23,446 bases of DNA, taken from the NCBI GenBank assembly GCA_902496595.1, contig CABVBV010000017.1, forward strand, positions 1 through 23,446, written 5' to 3'. The notes under the pieces are model-generated. The model was not told where the DNA came from. It did no database searches and saw only the letters and a program-made list of their open reading frames with translations. Origin of the DNA: an uncultured Eubacteriales bacterium. Lineage in GTDB: Bacteria > Bacillota > Clostridia > Oscillospirales > Oscillospiraceae. A program made the translations under genes and the position numbers. This document shows, in pieces, positions 16,703 through 23,446 of this stretch (its first letter is position 1; every line of letters starts with the position of its first letter).

Positions 16703-18307
16703 TTACTGCCGGCCCGGCGTGCTCCTGAGCTCGCTGCCTATCGCGTCCTCGCGGGTCATGCTGTACAACCGCCAGCCGCCGGTTCCGGTGATTTTTATTT
16801 TGTAGTGGTCACACCTGCGCGGAATCAGCGGAAGGTAGTAGCTGCGCAGGACCTGGCTCTCGATGGTGCTTATCTCTTCCCACTCTCCGGAGCTGTCGAA
16901 CATCATCCAGAAGGTCACACTCGCCCCGGCGTCGATGGAGATACGCACCTGCAGTTTTGCAATCTGCTTTTTGTTCGGGTCGTTGTCCACGAACTCCCCG
17001 AACTCCACCATGCTCTGCACGGGGGCCTCCAGCGTCGCGCCCTCCGGCACCGTTCTCGGCCGCCCGTTGAGCCAGAGGGTGCCGTCCGCGTCGAGGAAAT
17101 AGAGGTCGGAGTCCCACGCAAAGCCGAGCGCCTGCGTGTCGTCCTCGCGCTCCCAGATGCCGAGCCGCGTGTCGTAGACGAAGAGGCTCCAGTCCCCCGC
17201 CTCGTCCTGCATAGAGACGTAGTATTTGAGCCCGTCGCTGCCGGCCACGGCGTTGTGATACCGCTCGAGGCCGAAGGCCGAAGCCACGCTTTGCGTCGTC
17301 CCGCCGGAGTAGGCCACAATACCGGCCCGTGTAAGGAAAAATAGCATCTCTCCCGCAATCGCCAGCGAGAGGCTGCTGCCGGCCTCCACGCCCAGCGAGG
17401 CCGAGCCCATGACCTGAAAATTGGAGGGCGCTGAGCCGTAGACCTTGTAGATCATCTCCTCCTTGAAAAATATCGCGTAGCCGAGATAGGAGCAGCAGGC
17501 CGTAAAGTCGCCCGCGCTGCCCACCTGCACGGCGTAGCTGTCCGTGCTGAGGCCGTCGAACACGTTCCAGTTCGTCGGGTCGCCGAGCTTGCTGGCGTAT
17601 ATCGTGTCCCCCTTGCAGCCCCAGAGGCGGTTTTCGTTCTCGCAGAGGAAATCTATCTCAGGCATCTCGCGGGAGAGCGTGAGCGCTGCCTCAGAGTCCC
17701 CGCCCTCGCTTATGATGAAGCTGTTCTCGTAGAATGCAAGGGAGGTCGCCGTTACCTCGCGGACGATAATGGTCTTGTTGTTCTCTTGGTGCACCGCGGC
17801 GCCGCTTATCGTTATGCCGTCGCCGGGCTTGAAGAGCGTCGTGAAGTCCACGCCCGAGGCCTCGATGGTGTTGCTCTTGGCTGTCTCGCCGCCGTATGTC
17901 CCGTCTGCAATCTGTGCCGCGCCCGTCCAGCTCGCATTGAGGCTGCCGAATTCCCCCGTGAGCTTGTTGTAGCAGGCCATGTCGGGCATGATAATGATAT
18001 AGGCCCCCAGCGCCGCGAAGGTCTTGCGGCCGGCGCTCACCGTCCCGCGTGATACTCCGTCGGCGCAGAAGGCCGTCCCATCCACCCAGTACAGCCCGTC
18101 GTTGGCGTAAAGGCCGTAGGGCTGAGTGAGCGTTCGAGTTATGTATCGCTGAGGCCGCGGGCTGAGCAGCGGCGCGTAGTCGCTGCTCATGTTCTGCATG
18201 TCGTAGATCTGCCCGTCCATCGCGGAGAGGTTGTGGTTGTAGCCCCCGTAGCTTGTCTGATTGTACTTCCCTATGCCGGAGCCATAGAGCATGCCTGGCA
18301 GGCTCAT
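16703..18307 (-). CDS. Phage tail nozzle / stabilisation-type protein (predicted beta-propeller)
   Basis: The protein has 534 residues. Its start codon overlaps the stop of the upstream gene (ATGA), and GAGGAGGGG lies just before it. The N-terminus (GYNHNLSAMDGQIYDMQNMS) and the repeated blade-like segments fit the Firmicute phage stabilisation-protein group. These segments are LWGCKGDTIYASKLGDPTNW (about residues 227-246), YAIFFKEEMIYKVYG, LFFLTRAGIVAYSGG, WSLFVYDTRLGIWERE and LYFLDADGTLWLNG. They resemble the propeller-containing nozzle proteins of short-tailed phages (P22 gp10 / T7 gp12 type). The C-terminal third looks like a beta-sandwich (KIKITGTGGWRLYSM). If so, it closes the tail tip and keeps the genome packaged. 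The neighbouring ejection-type genes support this. Confidence 0.65.
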   Translation of the reverse strand: MSLPGMLYGSGIGKYNQTSYGGYNHNLSAMDGQIYDMQNMSSDYAPLLSPRPQRYITRTLTQPYGLYANDGLYWVDGTAFCADGVSRGTVSAGRKTFAALGAYIIIMPDMACYNKLTGEFGSLNASWTGAAQIADGTYGGETAKSNTIEASGVDFTTLFKPGDGITISGAAVHQENNKTIIVREVTATSLAFYENSFIISEGGDSEAALTLSREMPEIDFLCENENRLWGCKGDTIYASKLGDPTNWNVFDGLSTDSYAVQVGSAGDFTACCSYLGYAIFFKEEMIYKVYGSAPSNFQVMGSASLGVEAGSSLSLAIAGEMLFFLTRAGIVAYSGGTTQSVASAFGLERYHNAVAGSDGLKYYVSMQDEAGDWSLFVYDTRLGIWEREDDTQALGFAWDSDLYFLDADGTLWLNGRPRTVPEGATLEAPVQSMVEFGEFVDNDPNKKQIAKLQVRISIDAGASVTFWMMFDSSGEWEEISTIESQVLRSYYLPLIPRRCDHYKIKITGTGGWRLYSMTREDAIGSELRSTPGRQ

Positions 18308-18693
18308 GCCGTCCCCTCCTCGATATCCACGTAAGGAGCAAGCGCCTCCAGCTGCTCAGGGGATATTGCCGCAGGCGGCGCTATCTTCGCCCGTGCTATT
18401 TCTTCGCCCAGCTCAACGTCGTCGAGCTCCGCGCGCTCACGAGTGAAGGCCATGAGATCCTCGGCCCTGCGGAAGCGCACGCGGCCCGGTGCCTCGTAAA
18501 CCGGATTCCCCTCGGCGTCGAGTTCCGCGTATTTCTTCACCAGCTCCATCTCCGTCGAGCAGAAATAGGTCACATGAGGCCGAAGGCGCTCCTTGAGAAG
18601 CATCAGCGCGTGTGCGCTCTTGTAGTCCATGGTCTGCGCCGCAAGGGCGCGGAGCGCCTGCCACGCGGCTATACACTGTCTTAGGTTAGTCAT
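18304..18693 (-). CDS. DUF1617-like phage protein
   Basis: This 129-residue cytoplasmic or virion-associated protein starts at an ATG preceded by AAGGAGAAG. The first half is helical, with DYKSAHALMLLKERLRPHV, and the second half contains AELDAEGNPVYEAPGRVRF and an acidic helical end. This order of a helix hairpin followed by a K-Y-x-E-x-D-x-x-GNP turn resembles DUF1617 proteins found in the tail or late modules of Firmicute phages. The function is unknown. It overlaps the nozzle-like gene by 4 nt, indicating coupled translation. Confidence 0.5.
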   Translation of the reverse strand: MTNLRQCIAAWQALRALAAQTMDYKSAHALMLLKERLRPHVTYFCSTEMELVKKYAELDAEGNPVYEAPGRVRFRRAEDLMAFTRERAELDDVELGEEIARAKIAPPAAISPEQLEALAPYVDIEEGTA

Positions 18694-18705
18694 TTTTTCT
18701 TCTCC

Positions 18706-19824
18706 TTATCCTATTACCGAGCCGTTGACACGCACTGTGCCCGTAAGATCAATTTTTGAACCCTCTATGGATATCCTGCCGGGGGCAAGCAAGTATATCT
18801 CGTCGCTGCTCTCCAGGCTCATGCTGCCCGCGCTTTCCAGCTTGAGCGCGAACGACACGCCCAGCACGTTCCTGGTATAGAGGAACATCCTGTACGTCGA
18901 ATCTACGCCGCCGCCCTGGTCGTCGAGCCGCAAGCCGCCGGCAAGATAACTCTCGCTTGTGTTGGAGAGGTAGTAACACTTTATCTCGCCTCCGACGCCG
19001 TAGGCTGTGAGAACCGTTTCAAAGGTAGATCCCGTGATGGACGAGCCGTCTATCGTCACGCTGGATATGTCTATGGCGCTGATAACGCCCGTGGTGATGT
19101 TGCTGCCGTTGATGGTCGTGCTTCCGCTCGTGCTCAGGTCGGCGAAGGTAACCATGCCCGTGATCTTCACGGTGGTGCTCGAGAGCTGCACTCCGTTGCT
19201 CGTGAGTTTAAGCGTGCTGCTCTGCGTGCCGTTGCTGGCCGTTATACTCAGCCCGTTCACCGTCTGCTGGAGGCTCGTGTAGTTCCCCTCGAGGTCGGAA
19301 ATATCCGAGGTCAGTGAAGTTGCCGTCTGCTGGAGGGTCGAGATATTCCCATCCGCGCTCGTCACCCTGCTCGTCAGGCTGTCCGAGGTTTGGAACAACG
19401 TCGTGATGTTCCCCTCCGCGTCCTCCACGCGGGTGGACAGGCTTTCTGAAATCAGGTATATCGCGGAGATGTTTCCCTCCGCATCCTCGAGCTGGGCAGA
19501 AAGGCTGTCAGCCGTCAGCTGAAGGTTGCTAATATCCCCTTCCGCGTTCTCGAGCTCGGCGCTTATAATGCCGAGGTTGACGTCTATTTCGGCCAGGCTG
19601 CCGTCCACGCCGTCCAGCCGCAGTATCACAGGCTGATTGATTATCCCCGCGATCTCATTGAAGGAGTTCGCGTTTATGTTTTCGAGCCCGAGGTTGGAGA
19701 GCGAGTATGTAAGTTGTTCCTTGAGCATGTAGAGGTAGTTCATGATGGTGAACACCTGCTGCTCCGTGCTCTTGCCGCTCAGGTTGGGGAACATTATGTC
19801 GGTGTTGAGGATGCTGCTCGGCAT
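18706..19824 (-). CDS. Phage fibre / baseplate-type protein with 21-residue coiled-coil repeats
   Basis: The protein has 372 residues, with an ATG behind GGAGGTGGAG. The N-terminal 85 residues are probably an attachment domain. At least four consecutive 21-residue repeats of the type EDAEGNIS-x6-ESLSTRV follow (about residues 92-175), plus a degenerate fifth. A 21-residue period equals three heptads and suggests a trimeric coiled-coil shaft. It continues with a Thr/Ser-rich beta segment (LSSTTVKITGMVTFADLSTS, then TINGSNITTGVISAI) and a C-terminal beta region typical of fibre shafts (GRISIEGSKIDLTGTVRVNG). It is very likely a trimeric fibre or tail-tip protein in host contact. Position downstream of the lysis genes is unusual but compatible. 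Confidence 0.7.
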   Translation of the reverse strand: MPSSILNTDIMFPNLSGKSTEQQVFTIMNYLYMLKEQLTYSLSNLGLENINANSFNEIAGIINQPVILRLDGVDGSLAEIDVNLGIISAELENAEGDISNLQLTADSLSAQLEDAEGNISAIYLISESLSTRVEDAEGNITTLFQTSDSLTSRVTSADGNISTLQQTATSLTSDISDLEGNYTSLQQTVNGLSITASNGTQSSTLKLTSNGVQLSSTTVKITGMVTFADLSTSGSTTINGSNITTGVISAIDISSVTIDGSSITGSTFETVLTAYGVGGEIKCYYLSNTSESYLAGGLRLDDQGGGVDSTYRMFLYTRNVLGVSFALKLESAGSMSLESSDEIYLLAPGRISIEGSKIDLTGTVRVNGSVIG

Positions 19825-19845
19825 ACCCGCTCTCCACCTCCTTTC

Positions 19846-20151
19846 CTATATGATCTGCGAAAGCAGCAGCGTCACAGCACCGGACGTGAGCGCCGTGGCT
19901 ATGTAACCCATGAGCTTGCGCCACTTTTCGCCGTCGCGGTCCTCGAGAGCCTGAAGCCGGCGCCCTTGCCGCCCCTGCTCTTCGACCATGCTTTCAAGGC
20001 TTTGGGCAAGCCTCTGCACTGAAAGCGTAAGATCGCCGATCTCGCGCACGGTGTTTTCGAGCATTTCCAGGCGCTTGTCCTGCCGCTTCTCCTGCGCGTC
20101 GATGCGTTTTGCGAATTCCTCATGCTCCGCGCGCGATATCGGCCCATCCAT
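19846..20151 (-). CDS. XhlA-like coiled-coil membrane protein (lysis-associated)
   Basis: The protein has 101 residues. The ATG at 20151 was chosen because GGAGG at 20159-20163 is 7 nt away, whereas the TTG two codons upstream is too close to it. Residues about 10-75 are charged heptads (KRIDAQEKRQDKRLEMLENT), and the last 20 form one membrane helix (MGYIATALTSGAVTLLLSQII). This layout matches XhlA/hemolysin-type proteins encoded beside holins, which help lysis, though sequence identity to XhlA is not evident by eye. It starts 2 nt after the holin stop codon. Confidence 0.55.
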   Translation of the reverse strand: MDGPISRAEHEEFAKRIDAQEKRQDKRLEMLENTVREIGDLTLSVQRLAQSLESMVEEQGRQGRRLQALEDRDGEKWRKLMGYIATALTSGAVTLLLSQII

Positions 20152-20153
20152 AA

Positions 20154-20411
20154 TCAATCCTCCTTAGGCTTTTCGTACATCATGGCGAGATTACTGTCGC
20201 TCAGGCCGGCGGTGGTCGGGTCGGTGACAACGCCGAGTATCGCCAACACCGCAAACAGCGCGTTCACCACGGCCAGCAGCTTGTCGCCCATCTCCGACAG
20301 GTCGAGCGAGAACCCGAACACATACGCCACCGCCTGTACCAGCAGCAGCAGCGCCGGGATGAGAGAGAGCCAGAAGTTCTTGTTCTTGAGCCGCACTTTC
20401 CAGTTAATCAT
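20154..20411 (-). CDS. Phage holin, phi-LC3 type
   Basis: The protein has 85 residues, starting at ATG 20411 with GGAGGG upstream. It begins MINWKVRLKNKNFWLSLIPA, typical of the Phage_holin_1 (phi-LC3) family. Two membrane helices are visible (about residues 14-35 and 48-65), and a charged cytoplasmic tail ends in YEKPKED. It should form membrane lesions that release the endolysin. It overlaps the end of the endolysin gene by 8 nt. Confidence 0.85.
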   Translation of the reverse strand: MINWKVRLKNKNFWLSLIPALLLLVQAVAYVFGFSLDLSEMGDKLLAVVNALFAVLAILGVVTDPTTAGLSDSNLAMMYEKPKED

Positions 20412-21732
20412 TGTTGTTCCCTCCATTCTCAAGTCTGTATAGCATCACCCACACCTGTTCGCGGGTGCAGGGGTCGCTCGGATTGGTGCCGTCGGATATG
20501 CCCATCGCCATGGCCCACGCACGCGCAAGCTCGGTCTCGGGCATGTCCGGCTCGGGCTGCTCGGACGCCGCAGGGGCTATGTACCGCACGCCTGCGCCCC
20601 TGCAGACGCCGCGGGCTATGGCCTCGCCGAGTTCCGCCGTGTGGCCTATGATCCACGTTGCCAGGTCCGCCCGGTCGTGGAATTCGCACTCGACATATAC
20701 CGCCGTCGCCGTGGTGTAGCCGAGCTCGTACAGCCCGGAGTTCACGCGCACGCCGTAATCCGTAGTACCGGGACTTATCGCCTGAACTTCCTCATATATC
20801 GGCGCAGCGTATTTCATTTGCGCCGCAGTGCCGCCATGCACAAATACCACCGTGCCCGCGCCGCCGCCGGCGTTGGTATGTATGGGGACATGGAGCTCGG
20901 CGCCCCAGGCATTGCTGTCGGACACGTTCTGCTGCATACTCTGGCCCTCGGGCGCCTTTTTAACCGTGAAGCCGCAGCGCTCGAGCGCGGTTTTGGCCGC
21001 CTCTGCTATCCGGTTGCACTGTACCTGTTCGTTCGTGTTTCCAGCCGCGTAGATATTCGCAGGCTGCATGGAAGGGCTGAGATAGATCTTCATGCCGGTA
21101 TCATCCTCCTTGCTGTCATCTTCGTCTTCCGCGCCGCCTCCGTCCTCTGCAAACCAGAGTAAGAGGTAACTGTATATCGTGCGCCCGTCGCCGCGCTGAT
21201 ACGTCGCGCCGTCGTAGCACTGGGAACTACCTGAGCCGTCCAGCACCATGCCGTCTACGATGCCGAGCGCTTGCATCCTGTCCACTATGCCGTCCAGCGT
21301 GTAGTTGGTAGTCGTTACCTCGATTGTCCATTTCCCCGCCTTGTCCACGCCGAACCATGTGCGGAGCGTGGAGCGCTGGACGCTTGCGGTCTGCCGGTCG
21401 ATAACATCGTCACGGCGTGTCCCGTCCACCAGCACGGGCAGGGTGGAGAGATAGTTGTCATTGCCCATCGTGGATACCATTACGGGCAGAGACCCGGCGT
21501 TCCAGCCGAAGCCCCAGTCCATCCAGTCCTCCTTCGAGAGCACCGTGCCGTTGACTTTATAATTGCCGCACGGAGCCAGCTTCGGGCTGACAGTGTACCA
21601 GTGCGCGTTGGTGACTATCAGTTTGCCGGGGTATTTGCCTTTGTGCGCCTCATAGACGGCCTTGACGTTGGTGTAAGGCTTGGTGTGGTCGTCGTATAGC
21701 TCCGCTCGGAGCAGTGGTCCTGTGTGTATCAT
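20404..21732 (-). CDS. Three-domain endolysin: NAGPA-like + N-acetylmuramoyl-L-alanine amidase (Amidase_3) + SLH-like motif
   Basis: The protein has 442 residues, with an ATG behind GAGGTGA. Residues about 1-195 resemble phosphodiester glycosidases (NAGPA/DUF2233): AHWYTVSPKLAPCGNYKVNG, GWNAGSLPVMV and LDGSGSS starting at 164, with D165. After an acidic linker (about 198-212), residues 214-392 match the Amidase_3 fold: YLSPSMQPAN, TNEQVQC (E235), LHVPIHTNAGG (H285) and AVYVECEFHD. This domain should cut the bond between muramic acid and L-Ala. The form without the N-terminal GHGG histidine is known in this subfamily. Residues about 405-438 contain SDGTNPSDPCTREQVWVMLYR, one SLH-like motif that could bind wall polymer. 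There is no signal peptide, so release needs the holin next to it. Confidence 0.82.
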   Translation of the reverse strand: MIHTGPLLRAELYDDHTKPYTNVKAVYEAHKGKYPGKLIVTNAHWYTVSPKLAPCGNYKVNGTVLSKEDWMDWGFGWNAGSLPVMVSTMGNDNYLSTLPVLVDGTRRDDVIDRQTASVQRSTLRTWFGVDKAGKWTIEVTTTNYTLDGIVDRMQALGIVDGMVLDGSGSSQCYDGATYQRGDGRTIYSYLLLWFAEDGGGAEDEDDSKEDDTGMKIYLSPSMQPANIYAAGNTNEQVQCNRIAEAAKTALERCGFTVKKAPEGQSMQQNVSDSNAWGAELHVPIHTNAGGGAGTVVFVHGGTAAQMKYAAPIYEEVQAISPGTTDYGVRVNSGLYELGYTTATAVYVECEFHDRADLATWIIGHTAELGEAIARGVCRGAGVRYIAPAASEQPEPDMPETELARAWAMAMGISDGTNPSDPCTREQVWVMLYRLENGGNNND

Positions 21733-21754
21733 GGTGTCACCTCAAAAGCGAAAA

Positions 21755-22426
21755 TCATGCCGGCAAATAGTATTTCAAATGGAAGCCATTGACTCCTATA
21801 ATTTCTTGTGTATGACTACTAATAATTTCCCCAATATTCTCGTCATAGTCATTAATCATTATGTATAACGAATCATAGCTGCCCCAATGAAACTCAAATC
21901 TGAAATTTGAAATTGGCTCACAGTACCCGCTGTAATTATAAAAGGGCCCTGTGCCAAAACCAAATACGAGTTTGCGTTTTTCCGTTCCGAGCGACGGGTT
22001 AGTTCCATCGTATTCCATGACTATGAATGCCAAATTATTAGTATTATAAACATTGCTCCACCATGTAATACGGTCTGTTTCTGAGTAACATAAATCCCCA
22101 CCACCACCCGAGTGCGTCCCCGTCACCCCAAATATACTCACGCCCTCGGCGATATTCTCCGCCACGAGATTCGCGTCGCCCGCGACCTTGACATCCCCGG
22201 TGGTGTAGCGCCCGGAGGCGACTGCGACCTGCTCCGTCGTGGTGGGCGTCACCGTCTTGGCCCCCTGCGTGGGGAGGCTGCCCACGTCCTGTATGTCAGC
22301 TATCTTGCTTGCATACTGCCTGAAGGTCGTACCCTCTGGTACGTTCACGCCCTTGTCGATGATGGCCTCACGGATAGCGCTTTTGGTGCCCGCAAGGTAC
22401 GCGAGCTTGTCTGCTGTCGTTCCCAT
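21755..22426 (-). CDS. Tail-fibre-type protein with shared N-terminal domain and AT-rich C-terminal tip
   Basis: The protein has 223 residues. ATG 22426 is preferred over the GTG immediately upstream because it overlaps the stop of the 24-codon ORF (TGATG). Residues 1-45 (MGTTADKLAYLAGTKSAIRE, then a GTTFRQYASKIADI block) form a small helical domain common in phage tail fibres. A repeated beta segment (GRYTTGDVKVAGDANLVAENI) and a Gly linker (SGGGG) follow, then a C-terminal domain of about 115 residues rich in aromatic residues (FEFHWGSYDSLYIMINDYDE). Bases 21755-22090 are much more AT-rich than the surroundings, as if this tip was acquired separately. It is probably the receptor- or surface-binding part. 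Confidence 0.65.
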   Translation of the reverse strand: MGTTADKLAYLAGTKSAIREAIIDKGVNVPEGTTFRQYASKIADIQDVGSLPTQGAKTVTPTTTEQVAVASGRYTTGDVKVAGDANLVAENIAEGVSIFGVTGTHSGGGGDLCYSETDRITWWSNVYNTNNLAFIVMEYDGTNPSLGTEKRKLVFGFGTGPFYNYSGYCEPISNFRFEFHWGSYDSLYIMINDYDENIGEIISSHTQEIIGVNGFHLKYYLPA

Positions 22427-22500
22427 CACGCCACCCCCAAGGAGCAGCGAGTGGTGTTATTTACCAGCGGGGGGGGCAGTATGTTGATTTTTATACTCAT
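22426..22500 (-). CDS. 24-residue ORF with strong ribosome site
   Basis: ATG 22500 follows GGAGG at 22506-22510, and TGA at 22426-22428 overlaps the next ATG. The peptide is MSIKINILPPPLVNNTTRCS plus four residues. It contains a CCCCCCCC run (8 G on the plus strand, 22469-22476) that encodes the prolines. It may be a true micro-protein or a leader that couples ribosomes into the fibre gene. The other two frames stop soon after the tract, so slippage would not fuse it with the fibre gene. Confidence 0.5.
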   Translation of the reverse strand: MSIKINILPPPLVNNTTRCSLGVA

Positions 22501-22567
22501 GTTGTCCTCCTTATAATTAGGGAAAGGTTGTGTTGCGCGTGGTCGTCATGCAGTTCGGTGGTGTTGC

Positions 22568-23011
22568 CTACCTAGTGCCAAAAGTAATTTGCGCGTCTTG
22601 AGACAGCGCGGCATATGCTACCTCCGCAGTGCCTTCCATGGCCCCGGATACGTATACAATCTCGGTGAACTCAACGCCGATAAAACCTGGGTTATCATGA
22701 ATCATACGATTGGGCGTTTGTACGCAAGCCGCGCAACCGGAGCCCTTTAATGCCTGGAAACTGGAGCCCGCAGACGGGCTTTCTATCAATTGACCGTTGC
22801 CGTCGGGGTCGGTATAAACTACATACGCATACTCATTCCCATCAGAGAATGTTACCGTAACGCTATCCCCGCCGCTTATGTCCGTTATCTTCTCCGCATA
22901 CTGCCTGAACGTAGTCCCATCGGGCACAGCGACGCCCTTGGCGACGATAGCGTTTTTGATGGCGGTCTTGGTGCCGTCGAGGTATTCGAGTTTATCTGCT
23001 GTGGTGCCCAT
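22568..23011 (-). CDS. Tail-fibre-type protein, paralogue of the next gene's N-terminus
   Basis: The protein has 147 residues, with an ATG preceded by GGGGGGAG. It begins one base after the stop of the TPR gene. Residues 1-45 (MGTTADKLEYLDGTKTAIKN, then a GTTFRQYAEKITDI block) are about 70 percent identical to the N-terminus of the fibre protein at 21755-22426. The rest is different: a beta segment VTVTFSDGNEYAYVVYTDPD, a GSGCAACVQ segment and a beta-rich end (VEFTEIVYVSGAMEG). The shared first domain probably mounts two alternative tips on the same part of the virion. There is a 67-nt gap to the 24-codon ORF in which I see no feature. Confidence 0.62.
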   Translation of the reverse strand: MGTTADKLEYLDGTKTAIKNAIVAKGVAVPDGTTFRQYAEKITDISGGDSVTVTFSDGNEYAYVVYTDPDGNGQLIESPSAGSSFQALKGSGCAACVQTPNRMIHDNPGFIGVEFTEIVYVSGAMEGTAEVAYAALSQDAQITFGTR

Positions 23012-23012
23012 A

Positions 23013-23446
23013 TCAGACTCCCCCCTGTATTATTTCAACATTGCGTTTGAGGCGCTCATTGAACGGCTCAAGGCTCAGCGCCTGCTCAGCGGCCCACGCT
23101 GCATCGCTGAATCTGTCGAGGTGCCAATTGGATATCGCCAAAAGGTCATAGGGCTCTGCGCCCCAGGCTTCCGGGTCGGTCATGTAGTTGTTGTCCCGTA
23201 CCTTGATGCTCAGCGTCCGCAGCGACCAATAGCGGCACATGGTCCAGTCTTCACGCCGGTAGTAGAGCTTTGCAAGCTCGTAGGGTGCCTCGCGCTGTGT
23301 CGGTGCCTCCTCGGCTGCCCGCTCGAGCCAGTGCGCCGCGCTCTGCCAGTCGCCCAGCGCGTCGCAGCAGCGGGCTATATACCGCATACTTGCCGCACGT
23401 TCAGCCTTCCATGTGGCGGCTGGCATCGCCAGATGCCGCATCAGCG
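23013..23446 (-). CDS. TPR-containing protein, probably C-terminal part of a phage glycosyltransferase (5' end outside window)
   Basis: The frame stays open to the window edge, so the ATG at 23441 is probably internal and only about 144 residues are seen. Repeated helix pairs of the tetratricopeptide type are visible: ARCCDALGDWQSAAHWLERA, APYELAKLYYRREDWTMCRY and AISNWHLDRFSDAAWAAEQA. The WGAEPYDLLAISNWHL segment is common in family-2 glycosyltransferases with C-terminal TPR repeats from Firmicutes. The catalytic part, if present, is outside the window, so the glycosyltransferase call is inference. It precedes the fibre genes and could glycosylate the virion or cell surface. Confidence 0.55.
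   Translation of the reverse strand, partial: LMRHLAMPAATWKAERAASMRYIARCCDALGDWQSAAHWLERAAEEAPTQREAPYELAKLYYRREDWTMCRYWSLRTLSIKVRDNNYMTDPEAWGAEPYDLLAISNWHLDRFSDAAWAAEQALSLEPFNERLKRNVEIIQGGV

Noticed and set aside
21755..22426. Diversity-generating retroelement target in the AT-rich fibre tip
   Set aside because: No template repeat or reverse transcriptase lies in the window, and the C-terminus lacks a clear C-type-lectin variable-region pattern.
22469..22476. Phase-variable fusion of the 24-codon ORF with the fibre gene through the 8-base tract
   Set aside because: Both alternative frames meet TAA stops shortly after the tract, so slippage cannot create a fusion.
22501..22567. Ten-codon ORF starting at 22549 on the minus strand in the gap between fibre genes
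   Set aside because: It has no Shine-Dalgarno upstream and no sign of coding beyond chance.

Overview
The base composition (GC-rich, strong G/C preference at third codon positions), near-perfect GGAGG ribosome binding sites and the gene families point to a Clostridia-type Firmicute, probably of the Oscillospiraceae/Ruminococcaceae kind. This placement is inference from gene content, not a database match. The window has two parts: a host chromosomal segment (1 to about 6030, mostly plus strand) and the right-hand end of a prophage (about 6044 to beyond 23446, all minus strand).

Host part. The 3' end of a type IIA topoisomerase A subunit (1-804) is followed closely by a YitT-family membrane protein, a LUD/LutC-like protein with a four-cysteine cluster, and a lipoprotein with a transglutaminase-like fold whose nucleophile position holds Ser instead of Cys. 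A strong sigma-A type promoter, whose -35 overlaps the lipoprotein stop codon, drives tRNA-Gly(GCC). A hairpin-rich trailer separates the tRNA from a COG2509-type FAD-dependent dehydrogenase, which ends at a strong intrinsic terminator. Facing it on the minus strand is a cysteine-rich protein gene (5336-6031). Its reading frame runs into the prophage edge without any start codon, so it looks like a host gene cut near its 5' end by prophage integration. A near-perfect dyad at 6006-6025 could be the attachment core.

Prophage part. Transcription runs from high to low coordinates. The order is: the end of a TPR-containing protein (probably glycosyltransferase-linked), two short tail-fibre-type proteins with the same N-terminal domain, a three-domain endolysin (NAGPA-like + Amidase_3 + SLH-like), a phi-LC3-type holin, an XhlA-like coiled-coil membrane protein, a coiled-coil fibre protein, a DUF1617-like protein, a beta-propeller-like tail nozzle/stabilisation protein, a 439-residue probable ejection protein, and a giant 3103-residue polyvalent protein. 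Tight couplings (ATGA and TGATG overlaps, spacers of 1-15 nt) suggest one late operon. The nozzle-like protein followed by two large cysteine-free proteins suggests a short-tailed phage that ejects proteins with its DNA.

Most interesting points. (1) The 3103-residue protein combines a coiled coil, a hydrophobic segment, a J-domain with HPD, an HEVYH zincin site, two full copies and one partial copy of a MuF-C-like effector unit, and a long C-terminal phage module, with no cysteine seen anywhere. (2) A 66-codon gene with a perfect Shine-Dalgarno sequence is nested in another frame of that gene. Third-position GC shows that the small frame, not the giant one, carries the normal coding signature there. 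(3) The prophage appears to interrupt a Cys-rich host gene, reminiscent of skin- or SP-beta-type insertions into sporulation genes. No integrase, repressor, head or terminase genes lie within the window, so the other prophage end is not visible.
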